Shown here one piece after another: positions 1 to 7,426 of a stretch of DNA of 13,026 nucleotides. Origin of the DNA: Chloroflexota bacterium (GTDB lineage: Bacteria > Chloroflexota > Anaerolineae > Anaerolineales > DRMV01); NCBI GenBank assembly GCA_013153335.1, contig JAADEP010000051.1:1-13026 (forward strand). Direction: 5' to 3'. How positions within the stretch are numbered: the stretch's first letter is position 1; every line of letters begins with the position of its first letter. Below the pieces are notes generated by a model, which ran no database searches, had not been told where the DNA came from, and was given only the letters and a program-made list of their open reading frames with translations. Position numbers and translations under genes: made by a program.

Positions 1-24
1 GCTCCTGCCTTGCGCGCTCAACCT

Positions 25-44
25 CCACCCCACGCGAGGGGTGG
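25..44. repeat. GC-rich perfect hairpin upstream of the repeat array
   Basis: CCACCCC (25-31) and GGGGTGG (38-44) are perfect inverted copies separated by the 6-base loop ACGCGA; a T-G wobble and a C-G pair can lengthen the stem by two. Neither strand has a T-run after the stem, so this is not a canonical intrinsic terminator. It may mark the 3' end of a gene outside the window or belong to the same hairpin-rich repeat family that follows. The structure is read directly from sequence; the role is unknown. Confidence 0.5.
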
Positions 45-64
45 GGCCAATCTTGTCGAAGCCC

Positions 65-214
65 ATGCCGCGGGCGGCGGAACCCGCGCTTGGCCCGCGG
101 GCGGCGAAACCCGCCCGCTACAAATTTGCCGCCACATGCTCCACGTTGGGCTGGATAATTCGCGCGCAATTTTATGTCATCCGCAGACTTCCTGCGGCGA
201 CGCGAGCGCGCCTA
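65..214. repeat. Paired-hairpin repeat unit, copy A
   Basis: First of three degenerate copies. It opens with ATGCCGCGGG (65-74), then hairpin H1: GCGGGCGG (97-104), loop CGAAAC, CCGCCCGC (111-118), followed by CTAC, which reads GTAG at the foot of the hairpin on the - strand. After a spacer comes the AT-containing core CGCGCGCAATTTTAT (161-175) and hairpin H2: CCGCAG (181-186), loop ACTTC, CTGCGG (192-197). It ends with GGCGACGCGAGCGCGCC (196-212), shared with copy B. H2 here differs in sequence from copies B and C but keeps a perfect stem. No plausible protein is encoded. Confidence 0.75.
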
Positions 215-221
215 TGGCCCC

Positions 222-379
222 GTGCCGCGGAATCCGCGATTGGCCCGCGGGCGGCTGAACCCGCCCGCTATTCGCCGCCACATGCCCCGCGCGGCGGGCC
301 GATCAACTCACGCGCGATTTTATATCAACTAGCCGCGGGCTTCCAGCCCGCAGCGACAGCGGCGACGCGAACGCGCCCC
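222..379. repeat. Paired-hairpin repeat unit, copy B
   Basis: Second copy, starting 157 bases after copy A. H1 is GCGGGCGG (247-254), loop CTGAAC, CCGCCCGC (261-268). The core reads CGCGCGATTTTAT (311-323). CTAG (329-332) then leads into H2: GCGGGCT (335-341), loop TCC, AGCCCGC (345-351), a perfect stem. The tail GGCGACGCGAACGCGCCC (361-378) matches the tail of copy A with one substitution. H1 and H2 each have a TAG trinucleotide at their base on opposite strands, so the two hairpins face each other, as in paired inverted REP-type elements. Confidence 0.75.
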
Positions 380-492
380 ATGCCGCGGGTGGCGAAACCC
401 GCCCGCTACCACTACCATCGCACGCCCGTGCTGGGCCAGCCAACTCGCGCGCAATTTTATACCAACTAGCCACGGGCGTCCAGCCCGCGGCT
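380..492. repeat. Paired-hairpin repeat unit, copy C (shorter)
   Basis: Third copy, starting 158 bases after copy B. The opening ATGCCGCGGG motif and H1 are merged into one hairpin: GCGGGTGG (385-392), loop CGAAAC, CCGCCCGC (399-406). The single C-to-T change in the left arm keeps pairing as a G-U wobble. CTAC follows H1 (406-409), the core is CGCGCGCAATTTTAT (446-460), and TAG (467-469) leads into H2 at 469-491, a roughly 10-bp stem with two mismatches and loop TCC. The tail seen in A and B is absent. The remaining bases to 552 show no gene. Confidence 0.72.
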
Positions 493-552
493 CTACAGCA
501 TTTGCGCGCACCCCACGCAAGAACCTCGCCGCCTTCTCGGTTCGAGTCGCGC

Positions 553-558
553 TATAAT
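553..558 (+). promoter_or_regulatory. TATAAT -10 box for the SDR gene, probably leaderless
   Basis: A perfect TATAAT at 553-558 stands in otherwise GC-rich sequence, with seven bases between its last T and the ATG at 566. Transcription normally starts about 6-8 bases after the -10 box, so the first transcribed base would fall at or within a base or two of the start codon. No Shine-Dalgarno sequence lies between. No convincing -35 hexamer is present at 16-18 bp spacing (bases about 529-536 read roughly CGCCTT). The match is seen; leaderless initiation is inferred. Confidence 0.65.
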
Positions 559-565
559 TCCGCTT

Positions 566-1417
566 ATGCCAGGAACGAGTTCTGCCCCTACGGTTGTGAT
601 CACCGGTGCGAGCGCGGGCATCGGCGCCGCGGCCGTCCGGCGGTTCGCGCGCGGCGGCTATCGCGTGGCCCTGGCCGCCCGGCGTCGCGAGCGCCTCGAA
701 GCCTTGGCGTCTGAGCTACGCGCGGGCGGCGCCGAAGCTTTGGTCGTGCCTACGGATGTCACGGATTGGTCCCAGGTCCACACCTTGGCCCAAACCGTGC
801 TCGAGCGATGGGGTTACGTGGACGTGCTGATCAACAACGCAGGCCTTGGCCGCCTCGCCCGGCTCGACGATTTAGACCCCCAGGCCGACGTCGCGTTCCA
901 AATCCAGGTCAACCTCACGGGCGCGATCTGGGTCGCGCAAGCCTTTTTGCCCGCGATGCGCGCCCGTCGTCGCGGGGTGATCATCAACGTCTCCTCGGTC
1001 GCGGGCTGGGTGGGCCTGCCCCTCTACACCGTGTACGCCGCGACCAAATTCGGCCTGCGGGGCTTCACCGAATCCCTGCGCCGCGAAGTTCTCCGCGAGG
1101 GGATCCACGTGGTGGGGTTCTACCCCGGGCCTGTGGCCACCGAGTTCGGCCAGCACGCGTTCAAGCGCGCGTCCGACCGCCCGCGCGCCGCGTCGTGGCC
1201 GGGCGTGGCCTTGTCGGCCGACGCGGTCGCCGAAGCCCTTTGGGACCTCGCCCATCATCCCCGGCGGGGCGTGGTGCAACCGTGGTGGATGGCCCCCCTG
1301 GTCTGGCTCAATGCCCACGTCCCCTGGCTCGGGGATTGGCTCCTCAACCGGGTTATGCTCCGTTCTGCAAAGGCGCCCAAGGCCCGCGACCCAAACGCTG
1401 AGGAGCGATCCCCCTAG
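566..1417 (+). CDS. Short-chain dehydrogenase/reductase (classical SDR family)
   Basis: A 283-residue NAD(P)-dependent oxidoreductase with a Rossmann fold, presumably cytosolic and acting on an unknown alcohol or ketone. The cofactor glycine motif TGASAGIG is at residues 13-20, the structural NNAG at 90-93, and the active-site tetrad N116, S144 (in NVSSVAG), Y157 and K161 (YAATK) is complete. PGPVATEF follows at the usual place. Arginines in AARRRERL after the second beta strand suggest NADP(H) preference. The C-terminal part is somewhat longer than a 250-residue core and has a Trp-rich hydrophobic stretch (PWWMAPLVWLNAHVPWLGDW), as in many SDRs that work near membranes or on lipids. The ATG at 566 places the glycine motif at the normal distance and sits just after a TATAAT box without a Shine-Dalgarno. 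The gene stands alone on this strand and converges on the macroglobulin gene. The family is certain; the substrate cannot be told. Confidence 0.95.
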   Translation: MPGTSSAPTVVITGASAGIGAAAVRRFARGGYRVALAARRRERLEALASELRAGGAEALVVPTDVTDWSQVHTLAQTVLERWGYVDVLINNAGLGRLARLDDLDPQADVAFQIQVNLTGAIWVAQAFLPAMRARRRGVIINVSSVAGWVGLPLYTVYAATKFGLRGFTESLRREVLREGIHVVGFYPGPVATEFGQHAFKRASDRPRAASWPGVALSADAVAEALWDLAHHPRRGVVQPWWMAPLVWLNAHVPWLGDWLLNRVMLRSAKAPKARDPNAEERSP

Positions 1418-1420
1418 GAC

Positions 1421-4400
1421 CTAAGGAGCCCTTTCTGCCACGCGCCAGACGAGGCCCTCGGTGGTCGCCTGCAGGGTGGGCTGGTAGAAGGCCCACGCGC
1501 GCGCCGGGGGCGTCTGATAAACGCCGCGGTAACGCCAATCCAGATAATAAACCAACGTGTACGTCCCTGAAGGGAGATATTCCGCGGCCCAGACCACCCG
1601 ATCCGGATAAACCACGGGAGCGCCGAACCACCATGAAGACCTCTCGGTCGCGCCCGCCATTTCCAGCCGAGCCGCCTCGTGCTTCAACACCGGATTGAGC
1701 GCGACCGCGCCCGCGGGCACCGCGTCTTCCACCACTACATATGAGGTGGGATGAAACACATGCAGCGTAAGGCGCACCTCGGTGAGTTCCCCGACCCGGG
1801 CGGTCGCCGTTTCCAGCGCGGGGCACGGCGCCTGCTCACATGACGTGCTCGTATACGTGCGGGTCAGGAGCAAACCCCGCTGGATGGGCTCCATGGCTTC
1901 GACCGGCATGCGCCAGCGCACCCAAAGATTATAGAGCAAGCGGCCCTCTCCGTGGTTGCGCATGGTCACTTCGTGCAGGCCGGGCGCGTCAAGCCGGCTC
2001 AAACGCGCCATACCCTGCTCGGCTTTTGTGAGCGTGCCGTATTGCCACCGCTGCCCATCCCAAGCCACCTCAAACTTCGTCGTCGCGTCGATCGGGCCGA
2101 GCGCTTTGCTGCCTGAGAACAGACCCAAAACCGCCCAGACCGTACTGAACGTCGAGCCCCACGTACCATCCGGATGGCGCAAGCGCAGCAAGCCCTCGAG
2201 GGCAGGCGCGAGCAAAGATTGCGCGTCGGACGGATACTTCCCCAGCCAATACACCACGCCACCGGTGCAGGCCGCTGGCGATGCCCACCAGCCACCGTTG
2301 GGCTCGCACGACCAAAGCAACCGCCCGTCCAGGTCGCGCTCGGCCAGGGCGCGCACCTGGGCCCAGGCATCCGGGACCGGTTGCAGGCCAGGCGCGTCAT
2401 ACGCGAGGCTCGCGAGCAAGGCCCATCCAACCGGCGTATCCATGCGCGCGACCAGACGGGGCCATAGCGTATGCACCGGCACCATATGGCCGTGTTGGGC
2501 CAACACCCGCGCGATAAACGCGGTTTGGGTCGGCGGGCATTCGAGCTCGTCCAAGGCCTCAAGGCCCTCGGTGGTCAGCCAAGCCAAAGCCCGTTTTATT
2601 GCCCGGTCCGTCTCATCCGCCGGCAGCGCGTGGGTTGGCCGCGCTTGGTCAAGCGCCCAAATCACATATGCAGTGATGAACGGGTCCGGTCTCCCGCCTC
2701 CAGGCCACCACGTCCAACCGCCATCCTCGAGTTGGCGCGCCCGAAGCAAATCCCACGTCTCGCGCAAGCGAGATTGTGCTTGCGCGCGCTGCGCTTCGCT
2801 TGCATAGGGCCATTGCAGCACCAGCGCGTTCGCGACCAAACGCGTCGCGAGTTGCTCCGTGCACAAATACGGGTACGTGCTCAGAACATCCAGCGAAGCC
2901 TGGGCCAATGCCAAGGGCGACGACGCGAGCGTGAGCTGGACTTGGCCTTGCTGCGCGTGCTCTGGGATGTACACCAATTCCGTCCGCTGCTCCCCAGCGG
3001 GGACCTCGCCGCGCATGCCCAAGGTGCGCGCGGACCACGGGACGGAAACCGGGATGGGCTCCGCCTGCACCGCGTCGGCATAGGGTCCGGCCCGAACCGT
3101 GACCTCCGGGCGCAGGGTTTGCACCCCTTCCCTGGGCCGACCGCGCCAACTTAACGTCTGGTGCTCACCCGGCCCTAGCCGGAATTCCCGCTGGGCTGGC
3201 GTGGAGAGTTCGAGGCCTTCGACCGTGAGATCCACCTGCGCGACCAAGGGCGTTTCGGTGGTGTTGTACACGGTCGCGCGCAACGTAGCCTCATCCCCAA
3301 GGCGGACGAACGCGGGGAAATCGGGCTCGATAAACACCGGCAACGTGCTCTGCAGGTGGCCAAAGCCCTCCCCGATGCGCGTATCTAGAGTGAGGCCGCG
3401 CGCCCAAAGCCGCCAGAGCGTGAGATCGTCGGGCAGCGTCAGAGTCACCCGCGCGTACCCCTGAGCATCCGTGGTAACGAGCGTCCATAACGCGGTATCG
3501 CGGAAATCGTGGCGAACGAGGGAGGAAGGACCTTCCTCCGCGCCGCCACCACCACCCAGACCCAGGTATGCCCATGCAGGCGGCTTGGCATATAGCACCG
3601 GGTTCAGGCGGGTGCCGGAGCTCGTCTTAATGCCCAACTGCTGAGGCTGATAAAAGACCTTGACAATGGGCGGCACCCGGTCGCGGGCGATATCGAGCAG
3701 AGCTTGGTCGACCACGGCCAGGGTGAAGTTACCCTGCACAGGCCGGCCTTGGGCGTCGGTCACGCGCACGTGCAGGGTTACCTGGTCCCTGGGCTGCGCG
3801 CGCTCGGGCTCGGCCCAAACCTGAACGTGAAGGTGGTACGGCTCCGGAGATACCCGATACATCGCACGGCCCAGGCGCATATCCCAACGCCCATCCGGGC
3901 GCTGGCCCCAAAGCACAACCGTCACAAAGATGTTCGGGATGTCGTCCTCTGTGACGGGAATGCGGACCTGGGTCCCCCCTGGGGGCACGGGGATGATGCG
4001 CGTGCGGTGCACCGTGTCGCGTTCGAGGGTGAGCCAGGCCTGCGCGGGCTGGGGCCATGGGTTGGGGATAAAGACCGTGACCTCATCGCCCGGACGGGCT
4101 TCTTCCCGGTCCAAATGAATGTCCAGCCGAGACGAGGGGGGCGTGTTCCCCCAAGGCTGCGCGCCCCAGACCCAGAACCAAGCCCGGGTTTGTACGTCCC
4201 CCGATTCCAGCACCACGCCATATAGCCCGCTTTGCGGCGGCGTGAACGCGATCGTTCCTGAGCCTTGGGCGTCAGTGGTCAGGTCACCTTCAAGAAGGGG
4301 GGTATAGCGAGCTTCTTTGTCGAGCGAACCGTACACATCCCAATACCAACGCAGCTGAACCTGAACCACCCGATAATGCACCGGGGTGTTGGGAAGGCCT

Positions 4401-7400
4401 GAACCGTCAGGCTGGAAGGCGCGCACCTCCAACGAGAGCGGCGTGCCGGCCCGGGGCATGAACACCCGTTTGAGTCCGAGATAAAAGGCCGAAGGATGTA
4501 CCACGAACGAGGCCTGTCCTACCGCAGGAACCTGCTCTGGACCTCGCGCCTGAGCTTGAAAGAGAAAACGCAACGGCTTCTGCGAGGAAGGCCAGGAAAT
4601 CTGAACGCGCGCCCGTCCTTGCGCGTCGGTCTCGCCTTGGCCCGCGTCAACAGACATCCAGTCTTCGGCGCCGAAGCTGCTATAAAACTTGCGGTCCTCT
4701 TCCCACCACCAGTGATCCCCAACCCACCAATCGGGCCATTCCATGCTGGCGTCCTGGGCATACAGCGTCCATTGGAAGGGAACATGCTTCGCGCGAGCGC
4801 CGTTGTAAAAGCGTGTGACCACCTCCACCTCACGCCCATCTTTCAACGGCGTCACCTCGAGATCCAGCTCGGGTTTGCGATAATAAGCGACCGTGATGGG
4901 AACCGAGGCGATGACGTTATCTTCCTCTTCGTCAAGAGGATGCAACCTGCAGACGAGCTCGTACTCTCCGGGCCGGGTGTCTTTGGGCAAACGCAGCGAG
5001 GCCACGAATTCGCCCTGCGTATCGGTGCGCGCCTCGAGGGAGACCAGCTCCTCCTCGCGCCAAGTCACTCGGTCATAGCCGCGCACCGCACATTGGCCGT
5101 TGAGCTCTGGCGGCAGCGAATATCGCCCATCGAATGCTTTTCGCACCACGAGCCGGAAGTGGACCGTGTCGCCCGGACGATACAAAGGCCGATCGGGGTA
5201 GAGATCGGTCACCCAGCGTACGCCGACAGGGTCGGGATAACCAAGGCCCCAGCCCACGGTCCAGGACCACAGGGATGCCGTCCAAACCCAATCGGCCTGA
5301 CCCAGACCAAAGGGACCTTCACCGCCGGGGGAGCCCACAACGACCAAATACGAATCAAGGTCCGACTTGGGTTCAGACCACGCCCAATGGAACAACCCTG
5401 CGTCATCGGTTCGGCCTTGGTGAACCAGGCGCGCGTTCGCGTCGAACACCGAAACTCGGGCATTCGAACGGGGCGCGCCAGTATGCGCGTCTACTGCCCA
5501 GGCCCAAAGCTCACTCGCGCCTTGTTTGACCGCAACATACGTATCCACAATCGCCAAGCGATACCACGGCGTCTCGCGCGAGCCCTCGAGCTCTTTTGGA
5601 TCCAGGAGCTCGAGGGGGACACGGGTCGCGTACGCACGGATCCAATACACCCCTTTCGTCAAAGTTTGCGGTGGTTGAACCAAGGGGAAGTCGATAAAAC
5701 GCGCGTAGATCGGGTCGGACACGGGCAGAAACTCGGTTCGCCGCGCGGCAAGCAGGGCCTGATCCGGGGCCTCGTTGAGGTAGAGCCAGGTCGATACCGC
5801 CTGCTGGGGCGGAACCGGGACGAGGTCGACCCCCAACTCATTCACCAGCGAAACAAACACTGGAATATGCCGCTCGCGCTCGGGCAGAAGCATGCGTTGA
5901 TCCGCCGTTATCCCAAAGGCCACGGTGAGCGGGCGCCGAGGCATGGTGAGCTTCAGCACCAGCGGCTCGGTTATGGACCAACCCCAACGGCTTCGCAGTC
6001 CCCCGTGCATGGTCAAGGTATACGTCGCGCCCGGACGGTAGTTTTCGATGGAGACCGAAATCCAACCTCGCTCCGGCTCGGCGTCGACATGCAACACAGC
6101 ATCTTCAGGCTCTAACGAGAACTTCGTTCGAAAGTCTTGTTCCGGGTCCAGGGCTGCACTATAGAGGAAAGTGAGATGGACAAAGCCCGACGAGTTCAAA
6201 TACCCGATGAGACGGGGCACGAAACCCTGCTGTACCTCAGCGTCCGCGCCGTAGTGTTTCAGCACCACAAGGCGCAAAGGCGGACGCACTGTCCGAAACA
6301 CGAAACGGAACGGCGGTTGGGGCGCGAGATCGCCCCATGTAAGGCGCACCTCGTACGCGGTATCTGGCTGAAGCGGCTGTTCGGGCGTGAACTGGAAAAC
6401 GTTGGGCCGGTGGCGTTGCGGGAGCCAACGGAGCGCTGCGCATGCGTTGGGCGGTGCATCCACCGGTTTGAGACAAAGCCGGCTGCGGAGCACATCGGGG
6501 TCCCATGGTCGATTAAGCTCCAGGGTAAACACCGGTGTCAAAGACGCGCGCAAATTGGCCTGGTCCTGGCTGCTACGAATTTTAAGATTATTGTCAAAGT
6601 AATACACCTCATCTCTTGGGGGCTGATCCAGATAGGCTGGCCGGATGGTCAACTCGTCCACCATCAGGGGTTCGGTGTGGAAGGTCCACGTGCGCGGTTG
6701 ATGAGGGTCAAGGCGAGAGCCCAGCGAGCTGGTGAGTTCGGCCAGGGTAAGGGTAAACGTGGTACTCGGCGGCAAAGGCGCGTCCAGAGAGTACACAAAC
6801 GTCGCAGGGTCTGTCCATCGGCCTTCGCCAGCCAGGGGCGGGTCCAAAGTGAAGATGGGCGCCACAGTTCGGCCCACCTGCGCGGGCGAGACCACGGGCA
6901 AATTGAAACGCAACCGCAGCTCTGAGACCAAGGGCACGTCCTCGGACGTCAAAGGCGGGTCCTGCTGATCCACCCGAAGCCAAGGCAGAACCCGGTATTG
7001 CGCCTGAACTTCGCGCGGCAAGCGCTGGCCATCCACCGCCCGAAGTTCAGGCCCGAGCTGAAGGCGCAGGCCGGCCTCGGGCGGCAGGTCGTGCAGGTGC
7101 AGCTCGAGCGTATGGGGCTGAGGCCAGGCCGGGGTATAGGGCACCGGCCCGGAATCGCTTTGCAGCGTGAGCCCGCGCGACAACGATTCCGGGTCAACGG
7201 CTTGGCTGAAGGTCAAACGCAACACCGTGCCTTGAGGCGGCAAATCGCTCCCTGGGGGCGGATCGAGGTGCACCAAAGTGAAGGGCCGCGCGGTCGAAGC
7301 CGTTGACCGGGGGCTCGTCGCGCGCAGGATATTGCGTTGACACCCGGCCAACCCAACCACAACGAGCAAACCGACCGCGAGCACAAACCGAGAAGCACGT

Positions 7401-7426
7401 CCGCGGAAGAGCTCTCGCACGCTCAT
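1421..7426 (-). CDS. Alpha-2-macroglobulin-like lipoprotein with thioester motif
   Basis: A 2001-residue surface lipoprotein of the bacterial alpha-2-macroglobulin family (YfhM/YfaS type), which traps attacking proteases through a bait region and a reactive thioester. A signal peptide with a hydrophobic core (14-28) ends in lipobox LAGC, giving lipidated C29. Next come about three bacterial Ig-like modules (roughly 45-400), a set of MG-type beta domains including the family signature DRPLYRPGD (745-753), and a candidate bait region about 1243-1300 with a short Gly/Glu/Pro/Ser linker. The A2M core begins near F1308 (FRDTALW, then TLPDDLTLWRL). The thioester motif CTEQ is at 1522-1525 (bases 2852-2863) within an alpha-helical thioester domain, and a C-terminal receptor-binding-like domain carries VVVEDAVPAG. 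It is longer than the roughly 1650-residue E. coli homologue because of the N-terminal Ig modules. The start at 7426 is chosen over an ATG 30 bases upstream because AAGGAGG lies 8 bases before it and the signal peptide begins cleanly there. It overlaps the preceding gene by ATGA. Confidence 0.95.
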   Translation of the reverse strand: MSVRELFRGRASRFVLAVGLLVVVGLAGCQRNILRATSPRSTASTARPFTLVHLDPPPGSDLPPQGTVLRLTFSQAVDPESLSRGLTLQSDSGPVPYTPAWPQPHTLELHLHDLPPEAGLRLQLGPELRAVDGQRLPREVQAQYRVLPWLRVDQQDPPLTSEDVPLVSELRLRFNLPVVSPAQVGRTVAPIFTLDPPLAGEGRWTDPATFVYSLDAPLPPSTTFTLTLAELTSSLGSRLDPHQPRTWTFHTEPLMVDELTIRPAYLDQPPRDEVYYFDNNLKIRSSQDQANLRASLTPVFTLELNRPWDPDVLRSRLCLKPVDAPPNACAALRWLPQRHRPNVFQFTPEQPLQPDTAYEVRLTWGDLAPQPPFRFVFRTVRPPLRLVVLKHYGADAEVQQGFVPRLIGYLNSSGFVHLTFLYSAALDPEQDFRTKFSLEPEDAVLHVDAEPERGWISVSIENYRPGATYTLTMHGGLRSRWGWSITEPLVLKLTMPRRPLTVAFGITADQRMLLPERERHIPVFVSLVNELGVDLVPVPPQQAVSTWLYLNEAPDQALLAARRTEFLPVSDPIYARFIDFPLVQPPQTLTKGVYWIRAYATRVPLELLDPKELEGSRETPWYRLAIVDTYVAVKQGASELWAWAVDAHTGAPRSNARVSVFDANARLVHQGRTDDAGLFHWAWSEPKSDLDSYLVVVGSPGGEGPFGLGQADWVWTASLWSWTVGWGLGYPDPVGVRWVTDLYPDRPLYRPGDTVHFRLVVRKAFDGRYSLPPELNGQCAVRGYDRVTWREEELVSLEARTDTQGEFVASLRLPKDTRPGEYELVCRLHPLDEEEDNVIASVPITVAYYRKPELDLEVTPLKDGREVEVVTRFYNGARAKHVPFQWTLYAQDASMEWPDWWVGDHWWWEEDRKFYSSFGAEDWMSVDAGQGETDAQGRARVQISWPSSQKPLRFLFQAQARGPEQVPAVGQASFVVHPSAFYLGLKRVFMPRAGTPLSLEVRAFQPDGSGLPNTPVHYRVVQVQLRWYWDVYGSLDKEARYTPLLEGDLTTDAQGSGTIAFTPPQSGLYGVVLESGDVQTRAWFWVWGAQPWGNTPPSSRLDIHLDREEARPGDEVTVFIPNPWPQPAQAWLTLERDTVHRTRIIPVPPGGTQVRIPVTEDDIPNIFVTVVLWGQRPDGRWDMRLGRAMYRVSPEPYHLHVQVWAEPERAQPRDQVTLHVRVTDAQGRPVQGNFTLAVVDQALLDIARDRVPPIVKVFYQPQQLGIKTSSGTRLNPVLYAKPPAWAYLGLGGGGGAEEGPSSLVRHDFRDTALWTLVTTDAQGYARVTLTLPDDLTLWRLWARGLTLDTRIGEGFGHLQSTLPVFIEPDFPAFVRLGDEATLRATVYNTTETPLVAQVDLTVEGLELSTPAQREFRLGPGEHQTLSWRGRPREGVQTLRPEVTVRAGPYADAVQAEPIPVSVPWSARTLGMRGEVPAGEQRTELVYIPEHAQQGQVQLTLASSPLALAQASLDVLSTYPYLCTEQLATRLVANALVLQWPYASEAQRAQAQSRLRETWDLLRARQLEDGGWTWWPGGGRPDPFITAYVIWALDQARPTHALPADETDRAIKRALAWLTTEGLEALDELECPPTQTAFIARVLAQHGHMVPVHTLWPRLVARMDTPVGWALLASLAYDAPGLQPVPDAWAQVRALAERDLDGRLLWSCEPNGGWWASPAACTGGVVYWLGKYPSDAQSLLAPALEGLLRLRHPDGTWGSTFSTVWAVLGLFSGSKALGPIDATTKFEVAWDGQRWQYGTLTKAEQGMARLSRLDAPGLHEVTMRNHGEGRLLYNLWVRWRMPVEAMEPIQRGLLLTRTYTSTSCEQAPCPALETATARVGELTEVRLTLHVFHPTSYVVVEDAVPAGAVALNPVLKHEAARLEMAGATERSSWWFGAPVVYPDRVVWAAEYLPSGTYTLVYYLDWRYRGVYQTPPARAWAFYQPTLQATTEGLVWRVAERAP
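3521..3539. repeat. 19-base perfect palindrome inside the bait-region codons
   Basis: GGAGGAAGG (3521-3529), one central A, and CCTTCCTCC (3531-3539) are exact reverse complements. On the coding strand this spells codons for Glu-Glu-Gly-Pro-Ser-Ser in the low-complexity linker of the macroglobulin. With a one-base centre, the tightest RNA hairpin would have to open the innermost pairs. It could be a chance result of GGA/TCC codon runs. Confidence 0.5.

Noticed and set aside
10..469. Overlapping open frames of 82 and 142 codons in the first 470 bases
   Set aside because: They run through the three hairpin repeat units, encode repetitive Arg/Ala/Pro peptides with no domain, and lack ribosome sites; long frames are expected by chance in such GC-rich repeats.
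62..492. The repeats as a CRISPR array
   Set aside because: Units are about 140-158 bp, degenerate, only three in number, and contain internal hairpins with no uniform short repeats and unique spacers; no cas gene is present.
1380..1450. Bidirectional intrinsic terminator between the convergent genes
   Set aside because: I found no stem of useful length followed by T-runs on either strand in this interval.
4496..6115. 539-codon open frame on the + strand antisense to the macroglobulin gene
   Set aside because: It lies entirely over the well-supported macroglobulin MG domains. Its product is Arg/His/Pro-rich with no recognisable domain, typical of an antisense shadow in GC-rich DNA.
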